Assembly: GCA_903970185.1 (NCBI GenBank)
Contig: CAJCIC010000015.1
Span: 1 to 41,809 of the forward strand
Length of the DNA: 41,809 bases
Origin: Gammaproteobacteria bacterium
GTDB taxonomy: Bacteria > Pseudomonadota > Gammaproteobacteria > Burkholderiales > Burkholderiaceae_D
Reading direction: 5' to 3'
Shown: piece after piece, positions 1-7,667 of the stretch
Layout of the letters: every line of letters starts with the position of its first letter
Position numbering within the stretch: position 1 is the stretch's first letter
Position numbers and translations under genes: made by a program
The notes under the pieces: generated by a model
Databases searched by the model: none
Seen by the model: only the letters and a program-made list of their open reading frames with translations
What the model was told of the DNA's origin: nothing

Positions 1-1046
1 ATGCGGATAAAGCGCCATCCGTCGGTGCTTGCCGGCTGGTAGTCCGAGGAGATTTCACCGATTGCGGCAATGTTCGCAGCCTGGAAGTTATTCATGCAGG
101 CCTCGAGGTCTTCCGAGGTGCCCAATTGGATGATCGTGCCGTTCGAGCCGGTACATGAAGTCGAATTGGTCGTCGTGCCATTGGCCGCCTTAAGCGGCAG
201 CGAGCCACCGCAAGCGTTGTTGGCGAAGGTGATGTCAAAGGTCTTGGTCGTGCCTGAACCGGTCGAGCGACGGGCGATGTAGATCGGCTCCGAGTTCGGC
301 GTGCCGAAGTACTGCAAATCGGTAACGACACCGGTGTAAATCGAAGACAGGTCCTTTTGCGTCAGCGTCGGCATGTTGGCGAGCGTATCGCTGCCAACGG
401 TGAGGTTCTCTGCCGCCTGCAGCGCGTTGCGCGCCGTCTTGGTCATGATGGCACCAAAAATCAGCTGATAGTCCTTGGTCGTCGACAGCTTGCTTGCAAT
501 CGCCTGGGTCGTGAAGAATTTCGGCTCGACGTCCGACACGCCAACGTTGGGGACTACAGAGCCGCTGTCTGCAAGGTAGGTGCCGGTGGGCAGCTGGAAC
601 GAGTTGTACGTATTGATCGGCGGTGCGGCGGGGACATTGGTGCCGTTGAAGCTCGCGAGGTTGTTCTTGACGTCCGTCTGCGTCAGGTAGGGAATGGCAG
701 TCTGATTGGCCACGGGCACGACACCGTCGGAAGAACTCGTTCCCGACTTGTGAACAATGATGTAGCCTTTCGGGCCGCCTGCGCCACCAAAGCCAGCGGA
801 CGACGTGCAGACATACAGGTATTGCGTCATGCCAAGCGAAGAATCGGCACGATAGGCGTCAAGCGTGCCCGAATCGCAATTTTTTGCCATGAACACGCGA
901 AACAGCGGGTCAGACGCGGTCGAGCCGCTGAAGTACATTTCGGTACCGGTGACAGGCAGGGTGTTGTACGGAGCAACGCCCGCAGCACATGCGATGCCGC
1001 AGGCCAGCGCGGCGCTAACGCCAGCTGCAATTTTGGTCAGTTTCAT
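1..1046 (-). CDS. PstS-like secreted substrate-binding-fold protein (partial, runs off left edge)
   Basis: The minus-strand frame is open from the ATG at 1046 to the window edge (348 complete codons, no stop), so the C-terminus is missing. A GGAGAG ribosome site lies just upstream of the ATG and fixes the start. Residues 1-22 form a Sec signal peptide (MKLTKIAAGVSAALACGIACA). The mature protein begins with an SGSTA motif at residues 40-44 and has RSTGSGTT near residues 260-267. Both resemble the anion-binding loops of PstS-type phosphate-binding proteins (SGA/SGST near the N-terminus, R-x-x-GSGT later). Its reading order follows the VPLPA-CTERM gene and the ShlB-like transporter gene on the same strand. 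No ABC permease or ATPase is nearby, so a plain phosphate-uptake role is doubtful. A secreted or surface protein that re-uses this fold is an inference. The fold assignment is fairly good and the function is unknown. Confidence 0.72.
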   Translation of the reverse strand, partial: MKLTKIAAGVSAALACGIACAAGVAPYNTLPVTGTEMYFSGSTASDPLFRVFMAKNCDSGTLDAYRADSSLGMTQYLYVCTSSAGFGGAGGPKGYIIVHKSGTSSSDGVVPVANQTAIPYLTQTDVKNNLASFNGTNVPAAPPINTYNSFQLPTGTYLADSGSVVPNVGVSDVEPKFFTTQAIASKLSTTKDYQLIFGAIMTKTARNALQAAENLTVGSDTLANMPTLTQKDLSSIYTGVVTDLQYFGTPNSEPIYIARRSTGSGTTKTFDITFANNACGGSLPLKAANGTTTNSTSCTGSNGTIIQLGTSEDLEACMNNFQAANIAAIGEISSDYQPASTDGWRFIR

Positions 1047-1081
1047 TCATCTCTCCAGAATTTGGGTAAAGCGAGGACCTG

Positions 1082-1106
1082 GCCCCCTTCCCACGTGGAA
1101 GGGGGC
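1082..1106 (-). terminator. strong intergenic stem-loop between two secreted-protein genes
   Basis: A perfect 10-bp stem (GCCCCCTTCC / GGAAGGGGGC) encloses a CACGT loop. It lies in the 91-bp gap between the end of the VPLPA-CTERM gene and the start of the PstS-like gene. A short T-run (CCTTTTG) follows on the plus strand. On the minus strand, where the genes are, no clear T-run follows. It could be a weak or partial terminator, or a structure protecting the upstream VPLPA-CTERM mRNA. Confidence 0.45.
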
Positions 1107-1137
1107 GCCTTTTGACTAACGATCGAGCGGGTGGTGC

Positions 1138-1929
1138 TTAGACGATCTTGCGACGGCGACCGACACCGAAGAGACCGAGAAGACCCGATCCGAACAGCCA
1201 CGCTGCAGCAGGCAGCGGCACCGATGACACTGCACCGGCGATGTTGACCTGACCGTCCGCGAGCAGCGTGAACGAGTCGCCGGTATCGGTCACAATCGGA
1301 TTGCCCAGTTTGCCCCGTCCAGGATTGGGCTGGCTGACCGATTGGTACAGCTCGGCGGTCGTGCCCGATGTCGTCAGGGTGTTGGCCTGGCTATTGTCGT
1401 TTTGCTGGCTGACCTGGTCGAGATACAGCTGGTAGTTGCCGTTGCCGGCAACCAAGGCGGTCAATCCGGTTTCGGTACCCGTCACGTTGGTGATCGACGC
1501 ATCTTCGTAGGCCAGCACTGCACCGACTTGCGTCTGGCCCGATTGCCAGCTCGGCGCTTTGCTGCCGGCCGAGATGATTACCGGGTTGGCCGTGTCGTTG
1601 TTGCCGGTGATGATCGAGAAATCGACATTGCCGGCGGCAATCGCGGTTGACGAGAACAGGCTCTGAAACGTCGCCGAACCACCGGCATTGATGGTCACGG
1701 GGGTATTGGATGCAATATCCGCGAGCAGACTTTGATAAGTCAGACCCGTATTCAGGATATAACCCTGATTGGCGGCGTCGCCGTCGGCCGTGGTACCACT
1801 ATCGTCCCACACGTACAAAAGCACAGAGCCATTGCCGCCGTCCGGGCTTGACGGCCCGGCTGCGTGCGCCACGCTCGCGACCGCTAGGGACGCGACCGCG
1901 ATGGCCAGAATTTTTGAGGTGAACTTCAT
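1138..1929 (-). CDS. VPLPA-CTERM sorting-domain secreted protein (exosortase substrate)
   Basis: This 263-residue protein has a Sec signal peptide (residues 1-23, ending ASVAHA) and a C-terminal tripartite sorting signal. The motif VPLPA starts at residue 237, a hydrophobic stretch (WLFGSGLLGLFG) follows, and a basic tail GRRRKIV ends the protein. Proteins with this signal are cut and relocated by a dedicated exosortase, and an XrtD-type exosortase is encoded at 30690-32276. The body of the protein is rich in Gly, Ala, Thr, Asn and Ser with many short beta-like segments, typical of matrix or surface proteins. I recognise no enzymatic domain. AGGAG stands a few bases before the ATG and supports the start. 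It lies between a ShlB-like transporter gene and a PstS-like gene on the same strand. The sorting-signal call is strong; the role of the mature protein is unknown. Confidence 0.93.
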   Translation of the reverse strand: MKFTSKILAIAVASLAVASVAHAAGPSSPDGGNGSVLLYVWDDSGTTADGDAANQGYILNTGLTYQSLLADIASNTPVTINAGGSATFQSLFSSTAIAAGNVDFSIITGNNDTANPVIISAGSKAPSWQSGQTQVGAVLAYEDASITNVTGTETGLTALVAGNGNYQLYLDQVSQQNDNSQANTLTTSGTTAELYQSVSQPNPGRGKLGNPIVTDTGDSFTLLADGQVNIAGAVSSVPLPAAAWLFGSGLLGLFGVGRRRKIV

Positions 1930-2418
1930 CGCTACTCCTGTTGAAAGAAAAAAATCGGTGAGTCAAAAGCCACTTTCGATTTGGCGCATTCCCACCCGAA
2001 CATCCGTGGAGGCGTGAACCTCCCCTTTCGCCCCGAAAACCCAACTCGGCTTCCCTCGAAACGATGACCGCATCCTATCGGCGCATCGTGACGTGGCTTC
2101 CGCCCAAAAAAAACTGTGCATGGCCCCGAATAGCTAATCCACTTCATCCGGCATTGGAGCCATCAACAACAGCCCCAGGCACACGCCTTTTTATTCTTGC
2201 GTGCAAGGTATCTCTACTGCGTGAATCGCGTACCGGCCCGGATTCGTCGTTTCTAGCTATTTCGGGTCAGTCCATTCGGGGGTCTTGCCCCACCCCAAGT
2301 GCAGATTGGCATGGGCATGCGCATTGACCCAGGCGTGCAGATCGGAAGCGACGCGATCGAGCACCTTGTGCCACTGATGAAGTGCTCTCTGGCCGCAGAT
2401 TTCTGCGCTCGGGCGCCC
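1930..2418. other. 489-bp intergenic region with a possible gene remnant
   Basis: This gap separates the VPLPA-CTERM gene from the ShlB-like gene, both on the minus strand. Immediately after the transporter stop codon the same frame stays open for about 52 codons (2418 to 2263) and encodes a plausible protein tail rich in His, Trp and Leu, without an ATG. A run of eight A residues lies at 2106-2113. I could not find a convincing sigma-70 or sigma-54 promoter for the VPLPA-CTERM gene, though such a long gap implies its own promoter. Confidence 0.5.
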
Positions 2419-4083
2419 CTAGAATGAGACCGTTGCCGCGCCTTGCAGACGCGGCGAATAGCCGCGCGTGTCAAGAACCGATCTGAGCGGCCATGCCAGA
2501 TCGAGATCAAAGCTCAGCATCTGGCCGCGCTTGGCGCGCAAACCGACGCCCGTACTCATCAGCTCAAACGAGGTGAACTGGCCCGGCAGGGGCGAAATCA
2601 CCTTGACGTAGGCGCCATCGAAAAAGGCATGGGTCTCGATCTGGGTCAACCAGAACTCAGGCGCTAAAAGAAGATTGGGCGAGCGCACTTCGATACTCGA
2701 TTCCGCGCCCGAATCACCCGCTTCGGAGGCCGTCAGGTAGCCGCGCACGGAATTATTGCCGCCCACCACCAGTTGCTCGTTACTGACAAGCGGCTGGTCT
2801 GCGACTTGCAAATCGAGTTTGCCGTAAAGACTGAGGCCATAGGCGACAGGCTGGATGCGCACGACGTCAAACTTGAAGATGGCAAAGTTGCTTAGCGCCT
2901 TGTAGCGCTTGGCATCAAATTCGGAAGCCGTGTTGCCGAAGTCGCGAATGGCGAATTCGACCGAGCCGCCAAAGTCCCATTCGCCCTTGTCGCGCGTTGC
3001 AGTCGAGTTGTACGCTGCCGTGAACGGCACATAGCGGATGGGCGTCGAGAAGCCCTCGCTTGCATTGGTGCCAACGGTCACGTTCTGATCAAAGTCCTTG
3101 TAATCTGCGCCCAGGCTTAGCGTCTGCGTGAAAGTCGCATCCGGCGTATTGGCGAACGCCGAGGCGAGCGGAATGATGTCGTGCAGGCCAATGATCTTGC
3201 CGCGACCGAAAATATCGACGCCACCGACCCCGGCTTCGGTCGCGCTGTCGGAGCGCACGAAAGAAAACACGGCGAACTGATGCGCGATCGGCACGGTATA
3301 GGCGAGCGAATACAGCTTGACCTCGCTCGTGTCCTGGGGCGACGTCTGAACCAGGAGGGCGAGCTTCTGGTTCCTCTGGAACAGGTTGTCGTATTCGAGG
3401 GCACCTGTTAGGCGCAGTGCCGCTGTGCTCGGTGTGTAGTAGTCATCCAGCGTCAGGCTGCCGTGCAGCGGCAACGCATCGGTGACTTCGAGATCGACAT
3501 CGGTGGTTCCCGGTGCCTGGCCGGGACGCAAGAGCGGCGTGACCTTCAGGTCGGTGCCGGCATTGACCGCGGCAATCTCTTCCTGCACCTTCGGAAAATA
3601 CGGGACCTTGCCCTCCTGCAGGCTCTCAATGGTGTCGAGAATGCGGCCTTGCGAATAGTATTTCGCATTGACCACCTCAAGCCGCTCGACCTTGCCTTCG
3701 CGAACCTGCAAGATGACCACGCCGCCTGCCACCTGTTGCTCGGGGATGACGACCGAGACCGTGCCATAGCCCTTGTCACGATAGAGTGATTCGAGTGCCG
3801 TGCGGGCCGCCTCGACATCGCTGATCGTCTTCTTTTCTCCGAGGAAAGGATAGACCGCGCGCTCGATGCTTGGCTTATCGAGCGTCGTATTGCCCTGAAC
3901 CTGGAACTCGAACACGTCAAATCTGGGCAGCGGCTGCTGCGCACGCGGCGCACCTTGCGATGGCTGCGGCGTCGCCGATGGGGGCGATGGTGCCGTTTGG
4001 GCGCGTGGCGCCAGGGCTGGCGTCAGTGCTGCGCTTAGCAGCACGAAAAGCCATCGTGCGGCGATCAACCTCATGAACGTCAT
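2419..4083 (-). CDS. ShlB/FhaC/HecB-family outer-membrane transporter (TpsB-like)
   Basis: This 554-residue protein has a signal peptide (about residues 1-29) and a Pro/Gln-rich linker. POTRA-like domains follow (roughly residues 50-200, starting FDVFEFQVQGNTTL), then a 16-strand-type beta barrel. The family's barrel motif VRGY is at residues 446-449, and the chain ends in Phe (ATVSF), as outer-membrane proteins do. Members of this family export one large TpsA exoprotein across the outer membrane in two-partner secretion. No filamentous haemagglutinin-like TpsA is encoded here. The genes downstream on the same strand encode a VPLPA-CTERM protein and a PstS-like protein, and either could be the cargo, which is inference. 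A second in-frame ATG four codons in is an alternative start; neither has a clear ribosome site. It is transcribed divergently from the PrsT-like gene. Confidence 0.9.
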   Translation of the reverse strand: MTFMRLIAARWLFVLLSAALTPALAPRAQTAPSPPSATPQPSQGAPRAQQPLPRFDVFEFQVQGNTTLDKPSIERAVYPFLGEKKTISDVEAARTALESLYRDKGYGTVSVVIPEQQVAGGVVILQVREGKVERLEVVNAKYYSQGRILDTIESLQEGKVPYFPKVQEEIAAVNAGTDLKVTPLLRPGQAPGTTDVDLEVTDALPLHGSLTLDDYYTPSTAALRLTGALEYDNLFQRNQKLALLVQTSPQDTSEVKLYSLAYTVPIAHQFAVFSFVRSDSATEAGVGGVDIFGRGKIIGLHDIIPLASAFANTPDATFTQTLSLGADYKDFDQNVTVGTNASEGFSTPIRYVPFTAAYNSTATRDKGEWDFGGSVEFAIRDFGNTASEFDAKRYKALSNFAIFKFDVVRIQPVAYGLSLYGKLDLQVADQPLVSNEQLVVGGNNSVRGYLTASEAGDSGAESSIEVRSPNLLLAPEFWLTQIETHAFFDGAYVKVISPLPGQFTSFELMSTGVGLRAKRGQMLSFDLDLAWPLRSVLDTRGYSPRLQGAATVSF

Positions 4084-4448
4084 TTTCGGAATCAGCTTCT
4101 AGAGGTTGCGACTGAAGGGTGGTGTGTCGTCAAAGGGTGAGACTGTACGAACCCAATATGACATCAGAAAAACACAACCGCGCAGGGTCAAGTGCAACGC
4201 GGACATCACCCGTTCGGAGCATTTCGTAGCGGATAGCGGGTGGCGATCGACGGCATGGCGCCATGCCGCTGTCACATCGGCCGTCTTCTCTGATCCATGA
4301 AAAATGCCCGTGCATCCGAATCGCGGCTACACATCGATGTCACACAAGACGTGTATCACTGCAAGCCTTAAATGAAAGTCCGATCGCTTGCCTGGCCGCA
4401 TCGATGGATCGAATCCCTGGGCCGCATTTCCTGTCACGAAAGAGTTCC
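4084..4448. promoter_or_regulatory. 365-bp divergent intergenic region with a perfect 18-bp palindrome
   Basis: This region must carry the promoters for the ShlB-like gene (minus) and the PrsT-like gene (plus). The clearest element is the perfect palindrome CGGCATGGCGCCATGCCG at 4251-4268, a possible operator. An open frame extends the PrsT-like protein upstream to an ATG at 4263, but those 62 residues lack signal-peptide features and sit ahead of a clear lipoprotein signal, so they are probably untranslated. I could not assign -35/-10 or -24/-12 boxes with confidence. Confidence 0.4.
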
Positions 4449-6833
4449 ATGACGTATCTGCCAAACCGTAGAAGGCACACCGTGTGCCTGGTGTTGACGA
4501 CGGCTCTCTTGTCGGCCTGCGCGGGCAAGGAGGAGCGGATCCAGTCCCATTTGCAAAAAGGCCAGACGTTTTTCGCGCAAGCGGAACCTGAAAAAGCGCT
4601 AGTCGAGGTGCGTAACGTGCTGCAGATGGACCCCAAGCGCGCAGCGGCGTATTACCTCGCCGGTCAGATCGAAGAGTCGCGAGGCGAATTTCGCGGCGCA
4701 TACGCTGACTACGCCAAGGCGATCGAGGACAATCCGAACGATGCGGATGCCAAGGCCGGGCTCGCCCGCCTGAACCTGACGGTCGGCAACGACGCCCAGG
4801 CACAAAGCCAGGTCGACGAGGTGCTCGCCAAGGCGCCCGACAACGTGCAGGCGATCGCAGTGGCAGCGGCGCTACGCGCGCGCAAAGGCGATCTGGACGG
4901 TGCGATCAGGATGGCCAGCGCCACCACCGCGAATGGCCAATTGCCCACGGGAACTGCGACCGTATTGACCGGGCTTTACGTCGCCAAGGGCGACTATGCC
5001 AAGGCGCAGGCGATCGTTGACGAGGCACTTCTGAAGAGCCCGAAGGACACGAGCCTGCTTGCCATTGGTGCGGACATCGCGACGCGCATGAACCAGAACG
5101 ATCGCGCCACCGACTACTATCAACGTGCGACCTTGGCTGCGCCGAAGAATTTCAAGATCTGGCAGGCGTATGCAATTCTCGAGGAACAGCAGAAAAACTC
5201 GGCCAAGGCTGAATCGATCCTGCGCGATGCGATTCAAGTTGCGCCCGACGACTCCTCGCGAAAACTCGCGCTGGTCAATTTTATCGCAGCGACAAAGGGC
5301 GAAGAGGCAGGCGAGGCCGAACTGAAAAAAATGGCCAGGGATCGGCCCAAGGATTACCCGGTGCAGTTTGCGCTCGCCAGCGACTACAGCCGCAAGGGTC
5401 GCATCGCCGATGCACGGGAACTGCTCGACAAAGTGGTTCATGCCGATGGCAAGGGCAACGCCGGCTTGAGCGCGCGCAACCAGCTGGCAGCGCTTGACCT
5501 CGCGTCTGGCAACGTCGCCGGTGCGAGAACGCGCGCCGAAGAAATTCTTGCCATCGACCCGCGCGATTCATCTGCGCTGGTCTTGCGTGGGCGAATCGAG
5601 CTCGCCGACAATCAAGTCGACAGCGCGATTGCCGACTTTCGGGGTGCCGCGCGCGACAAGCCTGATTCGCCGGTGATCTTGAAGCTGCTGGCGCAAGCCT
5701 ACCAGGTCAAGAAGGAGCCGGATCTGGCTCGCGATACGATTTCCGATGCGGCCAAACTCTTTCCCAACCGGCCCGAGCTTGCGGTCCTGTGGATGGAAGA
5801 ACTCGATCACGACGGGCGCGATGCCGACGCGATTGCCGCAGCCAATGAAGCGATCGCGCGCAATCCGCAAAACCTCGAGATCGTTCGCCTGAAAGCGATT
5901 CTTGAAGAAAAGAACAAGGATTTCGCCGCGACCGAGGCGACGCTAAAGACCGCAGCCACTGCCCATCCGCGCGATGCGGGCATCGAGCTTCTGCTCGGAC
6001 AGTTCTATTCGCGGCAAAAGAAGGTCGATCAGGCACTATCGGCCTACGATCAGGCCGCGACGCTTGCGCCCTCATCGCTTGAGCCGCGCGCCTATGCGCT
6101 GCGGCTTCTGATCGGCGAGAAACGGTTTGCCGAAGCGCAAAAGCGCCTCGATGCTCAGATCGCACGAGAACCTTCGAAGGCGATCAATTACCAGTTCGAA
6201 GGCGACCTCTATAGCGCCCAGGGCAATGCGCCAGCTGCGGAGGCGGCGTTTCGAAAGGCCATTGCGCTTGAGCCCCATGTGCCGGGTGGCTATCTCGATC
6301 TGGCCAACTTCCTGGCCACGCAAAAGCGCTATGACGATGTCAAGCTGGCGCTCGAAGACGGCCTGAAGGCCAATCCGAAGAGTACGGCGCTCGAGACTGC
6401 CGAAGCCGATTTCCTGACCAAACGGGGCGATACCGATGGCGCAATCGCCATCTACAACGCGATGCTCAAAGACGATGCCAGCGATGTCGCGGCAGCAAAC
6501 AATCTTGCCTACCTTCTGACCGAGGCGAAAGGCGACAAGGCGAGTCTTGAACACGCACTTCTGCTTTCCAAGGGCTTCGAGTTTTCAACCGACGCCAGCG
6601 TTCTGGACACGCTCGCCTGGACCCACTACAAGCTTGGCGAATACAAGGACGCGGTGGACATCTTGCAGCGGGCTGCGCTGGTTGCACCCAACTCGCTGGT
6701 GGTCGAGACCCACTACGGCATGGCGCTGTACAAGAACGGTGACACCGCGCATGGGCGCGAAGAGTTGCAGGCGGTCGCCAACCGCGGCGCGAAGCTGCCC
6801 GAAGACGCGCAGCGCATGATCGCGCAGGGCTAG
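4449..6833 (+). CDS. prsT: PrsT-like TPR lipoprotein of the PEP-CTERM/exosortase system
   Basis: From the ATG at 4449 the protein has 794 residues. It starts with a lipoprotein signal ending in the lipobox LLSAC, so it should be anchored by lipid at Cys24. The rest is a long run of tetratricopeptide repeats with recurring A-x-x-x-Y and alpha-helical A/L-rich pairs, such as GEFRGAYADYAKAIEDNP. This architecture and length match the PrsT family, the TPR protein that regularly accompanies exosortase/EPS loci. It is thought to be a scaffold for export or matrix assembly, although its exact role is not established. The start at 4449 was chosen because it gives an intact type II signal; an upstream in-frame ATG at 4263 would bury it. 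The ribosome site (GAAAGAG) is weak. A pseudopilin-like gene follows after 23 bp. Confidence 0.88.
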   Translation: MTYLPNRRRHTVCLVLTTALLSACAGKEERIQSHLQKGQTFFAQAEPEKALVEVRNVLQMDPKRAAAYYLAGQIEESRGEFRGAYADYAKAIEDNPNDADAKAGLARLNLTVGNDAQAQSQVDEVLAKAPDNVQAIAVAAALRARKGDLDGAIRMASATTANGQLPTGTATVLTGLYVAKGDYAKAQAIVDEALLKSPKDTSLLAIGADIATRMNQNDRATDYYQRATLAAPKNFKIWQAYAILEEQQKNSAKAESILRDAIQVAPDDSSRKLALVNFIAATKGEEAGEAELKKMARDRPKDYPVQFALASDYSRKGRIADARELLDKVVHADGKGNAGLSARNQLAALDLASGNVAGARTRAEEILAIDPRDSSALVLRGRIELADNQVDSAIADFRGAARDKPDSPVILKLLAQAYQVKKEPDLARDTISDAAKLFPNRPELAVLWMEELDHDGRDADAIAAANEAIARNPQNLEIVRLKAILEEKNKDFAATEATLKTAATAHPRDAGIELLLGQFYSRQKKVDQALSAYDQAATLAPSSLEPRAYALRLLIGEKRFAEAQKRLDAQIAREPSKAINYQFEGDLYSAQGNAPAAEAAFRKAIALEPHVPGGYLDLANFLATQKRYDDVKLALEDGLKANPKSTALETAEADFLTKRGDTDGAIAIYNAMLKDDASDVAAANNLAYLLTEAKGDKASLEHALLLSKGFEFSTDASVLDTLAWTHYKLGEYKDAVDILQRAALVAPNSLVVETHYGMALYKNGDTAHGREELQAVANRGAKLPEDAQRMIAQG

Positions 6834-6856
6834 TCCTTCTCGCCACCGCAATCGAG

Positions 6857-7420
6857 ATGAGAAAGGCCTGTCGCCCTGCTCGCGAGGAAGGCATGGCCTA
6901 CCTTGCGGTGATGTTCATGGTCTTCATGGTGGTGCTCGCCGCCTCAGCGGCTTCAGTCGTCTGGAAGGTCGAGGCACAGCGCAACAACGAGCAGGAACTG
7001 ATCTTCGATGGCCTTGAGTTCTCGCATGCGCTTGCGGCCTATTCGGCGCGGCACTCAGGCGCTGCCCAGCCCTTTCCCACCAAACTGATCCAGCTCGTGC
7101 GCGATTCAGGCGGACTTGTCGTGCACCGTGACCTGCGCCATCTCTATTTCGATCCGATGACGGCATCGACCGACTGGGGCCTGGTGCAAAGGCCCGACGG
7201 CGAAATCATCGGCATCTACAGCAAGGCCCACGGCAAGCCGATCCAGAGAACCAACTTCCCCAAGGGGCTCGAAAAATTTTCGGAAGCGAAAGACTATTCG
7301 GAATGGATATTTGGGCCCATGGCGCCACAAAAGCCGGCAGCGACGGTGCTGCCAGCGCCTGCGACCAACGCCAGCCCGCGCAGCCGGCTTTTGCCAAGCC
7401 CGCAGCCACAAGGCAGATAG
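6857..7420 (+). CDS. type II secretion/pilin-like (pseudopilin) protein
   Basis: This 187-residue protein has a short basic leader (MRKACRPAREEG) followed by a long hydrophobic helix (MAYLAVMFMVFMVVLAASAASVV), the layout of a prepilin N-terminus with cleavage after Gly. The mature part carries GspG-like hallmarks: NEQELIFDGLEFSHALAAY, HLYFDPMTASTDWGLV and KPIQRTNFPKG. The canonical Phe after the cleavage site is replaced by Met, and Glu5 of the mature protein is absent. The C-terminus is a Pro/Ala/Ser-rich tail. No other type II secretion genes are in the window, so it would depend on a machine encoded elsewhere or act as an orphan. It is 23 bp after the PrsT-like gene, suggesting co-transcription. 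Confidence 0.75.
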   Translation: MRKACRPAREEGMAYLAVMFMVFMVVLAASAASVVWKVEAQRNNEQELIFDGLEFSHALAAYSARHSGAAQPFPTKLIQLVRDSGGLVVHRDLRHLYFDPMTASTDWGLVQRPDGEIIGIYSKAHGKPIQRTNFPKGLEKFSEAKDYSEWIFGPMAPQKPAATVLPAPATNASPRSRLLPSPQPQGR

Positions 7421-7506
7421 CGGGTGAGAAAATCGGCATTTTCATCCCCCACAAGTAGTAGGAACGCGAATTTGCGCCAACGGCGCGTAACAAAGCGCTC
7501 CTAGAG

Positions 7507-7522
7507 TGGCAGGTATGGGGCG
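7507..7522 (+). promoter_or_regulatory. weak sigma-54-like promoter candidate
   Basis: The sequence TGGCAGGTATGGGGCG keeps the invariant GG-N10-GC spacing of sigma-54 promoters and five bases of the TGGCAC box, but has GGGC instead of TTGC at -12. It is about 145 bp upstream of the GT4 gene. Exosortase/EPS loci are often preceded by sigma-54 sites, which is why it is listed. The match is modest. Confidence 0.2.
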
Positions 7523-7667
7523 TTTTCGATGTGTCCCATCGAGGGCTGCTCACTCGCCAGCGTGCGACCCGATTGCCCGAACCCACGCTCGCGCCTGAGG
7601 CGACACTGCTTCGCATCGCACGTGCCACGCCGATCATGCCCACCGATACGAATCCGATGGAACTGCA

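Noticed and set aside
2180..2215. Small AGGC-ACAC-GCCT hairpin followed by a T-run
   Set aside because: The stem is only four base pairs and no plus-strand gene ends nearby.
2280..2420. Plus-strand frame resembling a short hexapeptide-repeat (acetyltransferase) piece
   Set aside because: The similarity is only a few residues (IGMGMRIDPGVQIG) and no start or further repeats follow.
4263..4448. N-terminal 62-codon extension of the PrsT-like protein
   Set aside because: It would place a normal lipoprotein signal in the middle of the chain, and the region is a divergent promoter gap containing a palindrome.
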